Source of the DNA: Saprospiraceae bacterium
GTDB lineage: Bacteria > Bacteroidota > Bacteroidia > Chitinophagales > Saprospiraceae
Assembly (NCBI GenBank): GCA_020852155.1
Contig: JADZBJ010000263.1
Coordinates: 1-8,523, forward strand
Direction: 5' to 3'
DNA length: 8,523 nucleotides
Part shown: positions 1-6,542 of the stretch, one piece after another
Numbering within the stretch: position 1 is the first letter of the stretch
Layout: every line of letters starts with the position of its first letter
Notes under the pieces: model-generated
What the model was told of the DNA's origin: nothing
Databases searched by the model: none
What the model saw: the letters and a program-made list of their open reading frames with translations, nothing else
Position numbers and translations under genes: made by a program

Positions 1-738
1 GGTTTGGGCTGCGTCAGCATAAATGGTGTAAGTAATACCATAGTTATTCTCGCAAGGCCCTTCTACATCAGGAGCAATATTATTCACAACTGCACCGCAA
101 AGCCAGAGGTCGTTATTTTGTGTGACGTCACCCGGGCAATCCAGGATTGGCATTTGCCAATAGTCATTGACAATTACTTTCACCTGACAGGTGTCTTTAT
201 TGCCAGCCAGGTCAATGGCTTCCCAATACATAATCGTCGTTCCGACCGGGAAACGGTCGCCGGTGGTCAGGCCGGAATTGTCAATTTGGGTTACAGTAGG
301 GATATCACAGTTGTCGGTCGCCAATGGCAAGGCAAAATCTACATACGCATCACAGTGGCCTGATTCTGCATTTTGCACGACAGGAGGGTATGGACAATTA
401 ATGAAATGCGGTGGATCATCGTCAGTAACAGTGATCTGGAAGGTGCAGGTAATGGAATTTCCTTGCGCATCCGCAGCATAGTAGCTGACGATAGACACAC
501 CCAACTGGAATTCATACACTGCATTAAAATAAGTTGAATTTTGCAGCGCATTCAGCAAGGTGTTCAGGTTATGCGGGCCATCAATCGTTCCATCCGGATT
601 GATAATGCGGTAATCATACTGTACTACGGCACAGTTATCTGTTGGCAGTGGATGCTTCCATTCGTACTGTGATTCGCAAAGGTATTCTTCTGTGGTCAAT
701 GTGTTGTTGGAAGCAGGGCAGGTAATCTGCGGGCCTTC
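1..738 (-). repeat. Second HYR module cluster, last copy cut by window edge (residues about 1604-1849)
   Basis: The first copy has EGPQITCPAS, PTDNC, then VSIVSYYAADAQGNSITC and TFQITVTDD. The second has DPPHFINCPYPP, GHCDAYVDFALPLATDNC, then FPVGTTIMYWEAIDLAGN and TCQVKVIVND. The third starts MPILDCPGDVTQNND and is incomplete. These are textbook HYR landmarks (PPxxxxCP, DNC, FPVGTTxVxYxAxDxAGN, CxFxVxV). Confidence 0.85.
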
Positions 739-3700
739 CGTATCATCATCGTTATCGCAAGAGCCGGAACGGAACAACTCGCAACCACGGGCATCCACGA
801 TGGTAAACGACCAGACTGGTTGAGTATAAACCACACGCAATTCGCCCAGGTCTTCTTCAAAATCATCAATATCATGGCCGTGCGCTACATCATAAGTGTA
901 ATCGCCATCAGCATCTTCTTCCATACCATCGCCGTCCACATCAAGGCGTACGCCTGTGTATTGAATGCGATAAGGTTCAAGACCTCCGCTTACTACACCC
1001 AAATCAACAATGCGTTCGCCTTGCATAACGCAAACACATTCAGGAGAAGCCATGTCCAATGGCTGGCGAAGTTCGAAAGTGCTGTGAAATATCTGAAAAC
1101 AGTGAGCCAGGCTCACACCCACATTATTCACATTACTTCCCGGCAACAGCACCATGTAAGATACAGTAACGTAACCAGTGCCCTGCCCAGGCGTGTAAAT
1201 TCCGGCAGATGTGATTGAACCCGGATCAGTTGATGTAGTACCCGGATGAGGTAAAAAAGCACTTATGGCAAAGCCGCCAATAACGTCGCCGAGATAACTA
1301 TTGGCCGCCACATCACTTGGGCGTATGGTCTGACCATTAGGTAAGGTAATATTTGTATAGTTGTTAAAATCAAACTGAACAGGATTGTTCGCTTCAAGGC
1401 ACAACTGTGGCAAGTTCATTTCCACAACAATATCACCAAGGAAATCCTCCACTGTCACGTTGGACAAGCAGTTTGAAATATTACCCGCCGCATCTGTCAC
1501 ACGAAGGTTGACGTATTGAATGCCGACATCGCTGCAATCCAGGTTAATGGCATTGCTGAATTGTAAATCGCTGCGCGCAATTTGAATGCTCAACGGGCCA
1601 GGACAATTATCCGTACTTCCACCATCAATGAAAGGATTTCCGCTTGAAAGGTTGGAATATATGGTGGCTGAACCTGTATTGTTTAACCTCACAGATATAT
1701 CCTTACAAACAGCATGTGGCTTCTGAGCATCAAGTACCGTTACCGTAAATGAACATGTTTGAGTTTCATCAGCGTCTGTAACGTCGTTATCGCCGTTGAT
1801 ATCAACAAGGAGCGTGTACGTTACCGTAGTTGTTCCAACCGGGAAAGCCAGGCCACTCGCATCGTTGTGCGTGCCGAGGTTAGCCGCACTGAATGTTGTG
1901 TTGGTCGCTACATCAGTAAAGCCAAGTGTTGCCGCTGCCGCCGGATAGTCCACACTGTAATTGATAATGCTGTTGCAGCTAACGCCTCTAACGGGTGTTA
2001 AGCCTGTTACGACAGCGCTGCATTGGTCTACGTCGTTCCGAATGGTCATATCATTGGGGCATTCCAGGACTGGCGTTCCAGCCAATACACGCACCTGAAA
2101 AGTGCAGGCGGTTGAAACACCTGCGCACGAATAGGCCGTATAAGTCACCATATGTTCACCGACAGGCACTTCAGAACCAATCAATGGTCCGCCGGTTTGA
2201 TAAAGGCCTGATGCCGTTACTGTGGCAACAGGAGGAGGATTACCTGTAAAATAACTGTCGTCCGTTGCTGCTGTTCGGCCTTTGTATGGCAGATTGCTGC
2301 CGTAACAGCCGTCGAAAGCCACCGGTATTGACCAGTTGATTGGCGTAGTACAAGCGCCATTTTCATAAAATGTATAACCCGAAACATTGCAATTTGAGAA
2401 TACCGGAGGCTCATTGTTGATGACAGGAATCTCAACTGTTGCTTCATTACTCAATTGCAACTCTATATCACAGCCAAGGCTACTAATAATATCTTCGATG
2501 ATGGCCCCGGCCAATGGTATAGCGCCCAATGGAATCAAATCGAGCAAATTCAAACCCGGAGGAGAAACCACCCCACATGAGCTGACAGCCTTAGTCGGGA
2601 ATGCCGCTACATTACGTACCGTAATGGTTCCTCCTGAAGTAGTAACATTATTAGGTACTGTCAAAGTACCTGCATCGGGAAAATTAAAGTCTTTCAGCAG
2701 CACATCAAAAGCGCCATCTCCGTCGGTGTCGGCTACTACTTGTCCGCCACCGCCATCGCCGCCCGCAATGGCTCCCAAGGTGCTCAATATAAATTGAGAT
2801 AAATTTTTATCACAAATATCATCTTCAAACGATGTCCCAGGGAAGAACGGATCAAAACACCAGTCGTCCAGCGGCCAGGGTGCGCAAATTTCAAATTCAA
2901 GCAACTCACAAATGAACCCAATACCGGGCAGTTCACCAATTGTCGGCCCACCTGTTATGGCATCTCCAAATCCGGCTACACTACTCGTAAAATACACATC
3001 AACTGATTCATCTGAACAGAATATCACGTCTTTATCCGGGTCCAAAGATGTAGATATAAGATCAGGTGTGGACAACCGTATGATAGAGCAATTCAGTTCC
3101 AGACCCGGGTGAACATCTACAGTACAAGGGTCGGATTGCGATAAATCGGGTGCACATTCTGATGGAAACGGCGCTCCATTGCCACAGTTTACACCATCGT
3201 TATAAATCACTATGCGTTGACAAAACTGACGTGAACAGGGCGAATAATTCGCATCTGGAAGTGTCGAGCCACAGGCCCCGGGAGTATTGCCGGTTTCTGT
3301 CAAACAAATATCATACGAAACAGAACCGGTGCTGGTCGGAGCATTCAGGGTCAACGTACCAAAGGACGCAGGTTGCCCATTCATGGTCAAAACCGGATTT
3401 GCGCCGTTACTGGTCCTGGTGACCGTAACCGTGATGCTGCCTCCGGCAGAACAAACTGGCCCGTTAGGAGCATTTGAAATCGAAAATGACGGATTGGGCA
3501 TGACCGTTAGCAAAAGGTCTTCTGTTGCTGTTGCCGTGCCGCATCCATTTGAACTGCTTACTGTATATGTCACTGAAATACAAGCATCAGCATTAGGTAC
3601 CGTAATTTGATTGTCACTGGTTAGAGGATATACAGGTGTTGTGGAAAATGTTCCGCCGGACGAGTTATTTCCTTCAAACATAGATTGAAGGGGAAAGGTA

Positions 3701-5547
3701 CTTCCGGGCGTCAGGCAACGTCCCAGCGTCTCTTTGAGGTCTGCCACGGGCGCATCCAGCATGTTCACTTGAATATTCGCCTGATTGGTATTTCGACCGG
3801 CTATGTTGCAGGCATATGTTACCTGAATAAAAGCGGTTGAGGTACCAGACGGTATAGCTGCCGGATTGAAAGTGGAACCAGTCACGCCAGGCCCGCTGAA
3901 TAAAACGCCTGCTGGCTCCCAGGATAAGAGGTCTATAGGGCTGGCGCTACGGCAAACTGAACGATTGACTGGCGGCTGAGGTATCGCATTTACTGTAATA
4001 ACGCTGGTGGCTGTCGAAACACAACCACTGGCATTCGATACCGTTACGGTATATGTGGTGGTAGCAGCAGGACTGACATTTAAGGTTGCCGTAGTTTGTC
4101 CGGTATTCCATAAATACGAAGTGCCACCTGTGGCAGTCAGTGTCGCCTGATCTCCCTGACAAATAGTGCCATCGTTGGGGGCAAGACCACTTGTTTCAGA
4201 AACGGTTATGCCCGCATCTTGCAAAATGGTTACCGTGGAAGAGGCCGTTGCAGTACATCCATCCGAACCTGTTACTGTTACGGTATATGTGGTGGTGGTC
4301 AATGGGCTGAAAGGTACATTATTCGAAATTCCGCCTGACCAGGACGCACTGGTGTAATTACAGCCGGAAGTACTCGTACTCCAGGCCGTAGCAGTGTTGA
4401 AATTATTTAATGCCCCGGTATAGGAAGCACTGGCATTGTTCGAGGCTGTATTCGATCCCAATACCTCGTCCATGAGGTAATTGAGTATCAGGCCACTTGT
4501 CGTATTGACACAAGAGTTTTGCATAGACGATATTTCAGCCACGCTCAACGCCCTGTTCCAGATACGAACATCGTTCATTGCCCCTTGAAATGCTGTAATG
4601 TCAGTTGGTGAGGTGTTTTCTGCACCTAACAATACCGGGGCCGTGTTGTTTCCAGTGGAAGGAGGGACTGCATAAGGATCGGACACCGCTACGGCGCCAA
4701 TAAAAATCAGCGGTTTAAGGACACCATTCCAGTACATTTTTATTTTATCAGCATTGGTAGCGCCAGAAGCATCATATACCACCGCCACGTGCGTCCAGGT
4801 ATTCAGCGGAAAATCATTCTGTGAAACAGCGCGCACACTCGAAGTGCCATCTCCGATCAAAAAAGTCAATTTATTGAATCCCGCCACAACGTTGAATTGC
4901 AACTGTATCGCCAGCGTCTCTGTAGTCCGTTTCGAAAATAGTGTTCTATAAACATCTCTTTTAGCAGAATTGACCATCATTTCTATGGTGAACTGAGTAG
5001 CATTATTCAGGTCAGTAACATCGCCTGAATTTACGTAATCATTATCACCATCAAAATTAAGTTGGCGATTCGTTACAGCCGTCAGGGTAACCATATCTCC
5101 CCCGCAAATTGCACCATCATTGGGCGTGATGCCGCTTGTTTCAGCAACATCAACGACAACAGTCGGTGGTACGCACATCATGAGTGCTGCCGTACCCCTG
5201 CCGTCAGGATCATTGCTGTTTATTTGCTCCGGATGAGACAACCCCAACGACTTGGGATCACCTCCATTCATGGGCGTTCCCATTGAAAAACCATCGGAAA
5301 GGCGTGCCAAAAGAGGCGAAGGACTATTCGTGTGATTCACCTGGGCCAAATCAGAAATATCAGTCAGCATAAGGGCTGAATGGCCTGGCTTATCGGACGA
5401 TGTTCCTCCTGTCGCGCCAGATAATCGCTGCTGATTTGTCTGGGCAATCGAATGTTGCCCACACACCAGCCATAACAATAGTAGCAGCCCGAAGGGAGAC
5501 TGCCAACTACATTTTCGAAGTTTTAATTTAGTAAGATTACTTTTCAT
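1..5547 (-). CDS. Giant secreted adhesin-like protein (LamG, Ig-like and HYR modules), C-terminus outside window
   Basis: The minus-strand frame stays open for 1849 codons from ATG at 5547 to the window edge, with no stop or frameshift in my reading; the 3' end is missing. Residues 1-36 form a signal peptide (basic start, LLLLLWLVCG core, then HSIAQT). In order follow: an Ig-like repeat (130-159 plus 397-443) interrupted by a LamG-like domain (about 160-396); a complete second copy (445-519); two Ig/PKD-like modules (about 529-596 and 599-682); a cysteine-rich unassigned region (about 684-1043); HYR-type modules (about 1046-1155, 1158-1272 and a divergent one at 1274-1368); a region with a strongly acidic loop (1536-1566); and further HYR modules (1604-1709, 1711-1794 and 1797 onward). 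Such proteins in Bacteroidota are usually exported and attached at the cell surface by the type IX secretion system, whose sorting domain would lie at the missing C-terminus (inference). The start has only an A/T-rich leader and no clear Shine-Dalgarno. Adhesion is inferred from domains; no ligand can be named. Confidence 0.93.
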   Translation of the reverse strand, partial: MKSNLTKLKLRKCSWQSPFGLLLLLWLVCGQHSIAQTNQQRLSGATGGTSSDKPGHSALMLTDISDLAQVNHTNSPSPLLARLSDGFSMGTPMNGGDPKSLGLSHPEQINSNDPDGRGTAALMMCVPPTVVVDVAETSGITPNDGAICGGDMVTLTAVTNRQLNFDGDNDYVNSGDVTDLNNATQFTIEMMVNSAKRDVYRTLFSKRTTETLAIQLQFNVVAGFNKLTFLIGDGTSSVRAVSQNDFPLNTWTHVAVVYDASGATNADKIKMYWNGVLKPLIFIGAVAVSDPYAVPPSTGNNTAPVLLGAENTSPTDITAFQGAMNDVRIWNRALSVAEISSMQNSCVNTTSGLILNYLMDEVLGSNTASNNASASYTGALNNFNTATAWSTSTSGCNYTSASWSGGISNNVPFSPLTTTTYTVTVTGSDGCTATASSTVTILQDAGITVSETSGLAPNDGTICQGDQATLTATGGTSYLWNTGQTTATLNVSPAATTTYTVTVSNASGCVSTATSVITVNAIPQPPVNRSVCRSASPIDLLSWEPAGVLFSGPGVTGSTFNPAAIPSGTSTAFIQVTYACNIAGRNTNQANIQVNMLDAPVADLKETLGRCLTPGSTFPLQSMFEGNNSSGGTFSTTPVYPLTSDNQITVPNADACISVTYTVSSSNGCGTATATEDLLLTVMPNPSFSISNAPNGPVCSAGGSITVTVTRTSNGANPVLTMNGQPASFGTLTLNAPTSTGSVSYDICLTETGNTPGACGSTLPDANYSPCSRQFCQRIVIYNDGVNCGNGAPFPSECAPDLSQSDPCTVDVHPGLELNCSIIRLSTPDLISTSLDPDKDVIFCSDESVDVYFTSSVAGFGDAITGGPTIGELPGIGFICELLEFEICAPWPLDDWCFDPFFPGTSFEDDICDKNLSQFILSTLGAIAGGDGGGGQVVADTDGDGAFDVLLKDFNFPDAGTLTVPNNVTTSGGTITVRNVAAFPTKAVSSCGVVSPPGLNLLDLIPLGAIPLAGAIIEDIISSLGCDIELQLSNEATVEIPVINNEPPVFSNCNVSGYTFYENGACTTPINWSIPVAFDGCYGSNLPYKGRTAATDDSYFTGNPPPVATVTASGLYQTGGPLIGSEVPVGEHMVTYTAYSCAGVSTACTFQVRVLAGTPVLECPNDMTIRNDVDQCSAVVTGLTPVRGVSCNSIINYSVDYPAAAATLGFTDVATNTTFSAANLGTHNDASGLAFPVGTTTVTYTLLVDINGDNDVTDADETQTCSFTVTVLDAQKPHAVCKDISVRLNNTGSATIYSNLSSGNPFIDGGSTDNCPGPLSIQIARSDLQFSNAINLDCSDVGIQYVNLRVTDAAGNISNCLSNVTVEDFLGDIVVEMNLPQLCLEANNPVQFDFNNYTNITLPNGQTIRPSDVAANSYLGDVIGGFAISAFLPHPGTTSTDPGSITSAGIYTPGQGTGYVTVSYMVLLPGSNVNNVGVSLAHCFQIFHSTFELRQPLDMASPECVCVMQGERIVDLGVVSGGLEPYRIQYTGVRLDVDGDGMEEDADGDYTYDVAHGHDIDDFEEDLGELRVVYTQPVWSFTIVDARGCELFRSGSCDNDDDTEGPQITCPASNNTLTTEEYLCESQYEWKHPLPTDNCAVVQYDYRIINPDGTIDGPHNLNTLLNALQNSTYFNAVYEFQLGVSIVSYYAADAQGNSITCTFQITVTDDDPPHFINCPYPPVVQNAESGHCDAYVDFALPLATDNCDIPTVTQIDNSGLTTGDRFPVGTTIMYWEAIDLAGNKDTCQVKVIVNDYWQMPILDCPGDVTQNNDLWLCGAVVNNIAPDVEGPCENNYGITYTIYADAAQT
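886..942 (-). other. Acidic Asp/Gly loop, possible calcium-binding site (residues about 1536-1554)
   Basis: The segment reads DVDGDGMEEDADGDYTYD and is followed within a few residues by another acidic stretch, HDIDDFEEDLGE. The DxDGDG spacing resembles calcium-binding loops of EF-hand, dockerin or thrombospondin type 3 kind. It interrupts a module that starts SGGLEPYRIQYTG, much like the 'GG..PY.Y.W' start of SprB-type repeats. Metal binding is inferred from residue pattern only. Confidence 0.45.
1444..2412 (-). repeat. First HYR-type module cluster (residues about 1046-1368)
   Basis: Module 1 (1046-1155) starts EPPVFSNC and ends PVGEHMVTYTAYSCAG with STACTFQVRVL. Module 2 (1158-1272) has PVLECPNDMTIRNDVDQC, FPVGTTTVTYT and TCSFTVTVLD; an Asp-rich insert (DINGDNDVTDADE) replaces its usual DxAGN turn. 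Module 3 (1274-1368) is divergent: KPHAVCKDISVRLNNTG, GSTDNC, then LRVTDAAGNISNC. HYR modules are Ig-fold units found in extracellular adhesion proteins. Confidence 0.75.
2419..3498 (-). other. Cysteine-rich region of unrecognised fold (residues about 684-1043)
   Basis: I do not recognise a family here. I count about 16 cysteines, clustered between residues 700 and 910 in contexts such as CSRQFC, DGVNCGNG and LDDWCFDPFF. A glycine run (GGDGGGG) precedes an Asp-rich loop, DTDGDGAFD, at residues 940-948, which resembles calcium-binding loops. The region then returns to a beta-rich pattern (TLTVPNNVTTSGGTITVRNV) before the HYR modules. Disulfide-stabilised domains are likely in an exported protein, but this is inference. 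Confidence 0.5.
3502..3966 (-). repeat. Two further Ig/PKD-like modules (residues about 529-682)
   Basis: The first module has SVCRSASPIDLLSWEP, GVLFSGPGVTGSTFNPAA, then a FIQVTYAC strand. The second has GRCLTPGSTFPLQSMF, SSGGTFSTTP, then SVTYTVSSSNGCGTATA. The 'C....P.....GGTFSG.G......F.P......Y.....GC' pattern is common in gliding and adhesion proteins of the phylum. Boundaries are approximate. Confidence 0.6.
3991..4215 (-). repeat. Ig-like repeat copy 2, intact (residues 445-519)
   Basis: This is a complete module with the order ITVSETSG, APNDGTICQGDQATLTATGG, SYLWNTGQTT, ATTTYTVTVSNASGC and TSVITV. It resembles the PKD/Ig-like repeats ('C..GD..TLTA..G..Y.W..G...TYTVTV....GC') abundant in surface proteins of Bacteroidota. 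It serves as the reference for recognising the split copy just upstream in the protein. Confidence 0.75.
4219..4359 (-). repeat. Ig-like repeat copy 1, C-terminal half (residues 397-443)
   Basis: The segment reads NYTSASWSGGISNN, then PLTTTTYTVTVTGSDGC and TATASSTVTI. It corresponds to SYLWNTGQTTATLN and ATTTYTVTVSNASGC in the intact copy. A 20-bp exact DNA match (4277-4296 versus 4043-4062) lies in the shared TTYTVTV segment. This half lacks its own beginning, which sits before the LamG-like domain. Confidence 0.7.
4360..5070 (-). other. LamG-like (concanavalin-fold) domain within the adhesin, residues about 160-396
   Basis: The segment opens with RQLNFDGDNDYVNSGD, the usual first strand of LamG/LamGL domains. 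It continues with FTIEMMVNS, TLFSKR, LNTWTHVAVVYDASG, IKMYWNGV, APVLLGAENT, FQGAMNDVRIWNRALSVAEI and LILNYLMDE, all characteristic landmarks in the expected order. This jellyroll family often binds carbohydrates or proteins; the ligand here is unknown. It is flanked on both sides by halves of an Ig-like repeat, which suggests a domain insertion. Confidence 0.88.
5071..5160 (-). repeat. Ig-like repeat copy 1, N-terminal half (residues 130-159)
   Basis: The sequence VAETSGITPNDGAICGGD followed by MVTLTAVT matches the start of the intact copy downstream (VSETSGLAPNDGTICQGD then QATLTATG). The Ig-like fold is broken off here by the LamG-like domain and resumes at about residue 397. Many codons are also the same between the copies, pointing to duplication. 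Confidence 0.7.
5440..5547 (-). other. N-terminal signal peptide of the giant adhesin
   Basis: Residues 1-36 begin with a Lys/Arg-bearing segment (MKSNLTKLKLRKC), continue with a hydrophobic core at about 19-30 (FGLLLLLWLVCG) and end in QHSIAQT. Cleavage is likely after Ala35, a usual Sec signal peptidase I context in Bacteroidota. No lipobox is seen, so a soluble or type IX secreted protein fits better than a lipoprotein. The signal also supports the ATG at 5547 as the true start. Confidence 0.85.
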
Positions 5548-5803
5548 GAAATGAGGAAAAATTAAAAAAATGACGGGTTCCTTGATTATTGCCTTTTGCC
5601 AGCTTGCCGTCAGAGCAACGGGCAAATGCAGATAAAGTCCATCAGGTTGACACACACAGGTGCCTGATGAAAAATTTACTTGAATCAAAAATTTTTAAAC
5701 TATTTCGGTTTGGCAACCACCCTTATCCAATGAACAACCATCTTGTCCTGTTGAATAATCAGATGCACCCTGACTTTGAGGGAAACCACTACTACTGCAT
5801 TAT
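5548..5803. other. Non-coding gap between LytTR gene and adhesin gene
   Basis: These 256 bp separate two codirectional minus-strand genes and contain no convincing gene. The 30 bases before the adhesin start are very rich in A and T. One clear inverted repeat is present at 5640-5669. A possible minus-strand promoter (TTG near 5715, then AATTTTTG ending near 5687) only partly fits the Bacteroidota -33/-7 consensus and is not claimed separately. The size of the gap leaves room for a separate adhesin promoter. Confidence 0.6.
5640..5669. promoter_or_regulatory. Perfect 7-bp inverted repeat, possible operator or hairpin upstream of the adhesin
   Basis: CATCAGG at 5640-5646 and CCTGATG at 5663-5669 are exact reverse complements separated by 16 bases. 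The site lies about 93-122 bp upstream of the adhesin start. It has no T-run on the minus-strand downstream side, so an intrinsic terminator for the LytTR gene is less likely than an operator or leader hairpin. Seven-base arms can occur by chance. Confidence 0.35.
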
Positions 5804-6211
5804 TTATTTATCATCCGAGCATGGCTCGATCATCTGAAATGAGTTAATTTGCCTGAAAAATGCCATGATTGATCTTTTTTGGGAATTTGCGACCATCAAT
5901 TCAGTCCCATCTGACAGCAGCAACAAACGTTCTTTGGGGTGATAGCGAACGATATGTCTGCTATTGACGATGACTGATTTGGAGATTACGATAAACCCGT
6001 AATGCTCAACCAGCGTCGGTTTATAGTAACCCAAATGGCTGATGACTGACACCTTTTCTTTCCCCTGCACATTCAGATAACTGATTTCTCTGTTCGCTTC
6101 TATAAAAACCACCTCTTCAACCTTGACCAACAGGAACTGAATACCCGGCAATTGAAAACACAACCTTGTCTCGATATTGGTCGTACTTCCTGATTGATTC
6201 ATGCAAAACAT
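5804..6211 (-). CDS. Stand-alone LytTR-type DNA-binding protein
   Basis: This 135-residue protein is almost entirely one LytTR domain (about residues 29-122). Landmarks are VEEVVFIEANREISYLNV near the start, GYYKPTLVEHYGFIVISKSVIVN in two parts in the middle (equivalent to the family's 'F.R.HRS.LVN'), then HIVRYHPKERLLLLSDG and a final FFRQI helix. LytTR domains bind DNA with a beta-rich fold. Usually they follow a receiver domain in LytR/AlgR response regulators; here there is no receiver and no membrane segment, only about 28 extra N-terminal residues. ATG at 6211 is used; ATG at 6202 is an alternative, removing three residues, and neither has a strong Shine-Dalgarno. The gene precedes the adhesin in the same direction and diverges from the TPR-HTH regulator, so it may control either or both (inference). 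Confidence 0.9.
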   Translation of the reverse strand: MFCMNQSGSTTNIETRLCFQLPGIQFLLVKVEEVVFIEANREISYLNVQGKEKVSVISHLGYYKPTLVEHYGFIVISKSVIVNSRHIVRYHPKERLLLLSDGTELMVANSQKRSIMAFFRQINSFQMIEPCSDDK

Positions 6212-6226
6212 ATTTCTTGAACAATA

Positions 6227-6275
6227 TAATTGGTTAGGTCAGCTGTTTTGGATCAAAAAAGTAGGCGATTTCAGG
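6227..6275 (-). promoter_or_regulatory. Composite promoter/operator element facing the LytTR gene (mirror copy 1)
   Basis: Read toward the LytTR gene, the element contains CCTGAAA (6275-6269), CTTTTTTGATCCAAAA (6261-6246) and CCTAACCAATTA (6238-6227), ending 15 bp before the start codon at 6211. The same three blocks, in the same order and nearly the same spacing, face the TPR-HTH gene at 6339-6386. TTTG in the middle block and TAACCA 17 bases later could be -33 and -7 type promoter boxes, but TAACCA is a poor match to TAnnTTTG. Conservation of two copies is the main evidence of function. Confidence 0.5.
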
Positions 6276-6338
6276 TCGATCAAACCTCTTTTTTGAGTTC
6301 AATGCCGCGCATCAGACGAGAAAAACAGCGAAGAGTGG

Positions 6339-6386
6339 CCTGAAACAGACCTTTTTTGATCAAAATGGAAGCACCCTAACCAGTTA
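6339..6386 (+). promoter_or_regulatory. Composite promoter/operator element facing the TPR-HTH gene (mirror copy 2)
   Basis: The blocks are CCTGAAA (6339-6345), CTTTTTTGATCAAAA (6351-6365) and CCTAACCAGTTA (6375-6386). They mirror copy 1 around a centre near 6306.5: the CCTAACC block matches at 11 of 12 bases, the T-run block matches apart from a one-base indel, and CCTGAAA is identical. Spacers differ in sequence and by one or two bases, as expected when only the blocks are under selection. TTTG and TAACCA are 18 bases apart here. Confidence 0.5.
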
Positions 6387-6511
6387 CGAACAATTTTAAC
6401 TATTTGATTTCCCTCTCTCTTATCATGATTTTTCATTCCGCATTATTCAGCAACAAACACTTCGATGCCGTCAACAGGTCTGGGAAACGGTCCAAAAGTC
6501 CTTCAACAGCG

Positions 6512-6542
6512 TTTGTCCAAGGCTATTCAGCCGGTGGACAAA
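6512..6542 (+). promoter_or_regulatory. Hairpin just upstream of the preferred GTG start
   Basis: TTTGTCC (6512-6518) pairs with GGACAAA (6536-6542), and inside it GGCT (6521-6524) pairs with AGCC (6529-6532) around the loop ATTC. An asymmetric internal loop separates the two stems. It ends 20 bases before GTG 6563. A-rich sequence, not a T-run, follows, so it is not a standard terminator. If 6404-6562 is leader RNA, the hairpin could affect translation. Confidence 0.4.

Noticed and set aside
4..5372. Many short plus-strand open frames opposite the adhesin, for example 820-1218, 2387-2797 and 3287-3610
   Set aside because: They are antisense to an uninterrupted 1849-codon minus-strand frame with clear domains, they overlap each other, and their products show no recognisable features.
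5589..5837. 82-codon plus-strand open frame in the gap before the adhesin
   Set aside because: It needs a TTG start, has no recognisable motif, and runs antisense into the 3' end of the LytTR gene.
6381..6389. LytTR-type binding site of the AgrA/LytR kind (CCAGTTACG resembling ACAGTTAAG)
   Set aside because: Seven of nine bases match, but the mirrored copy (CCAATTATA) matches poorly and no second direct repeat at the usual 12-13 base spacing was found.
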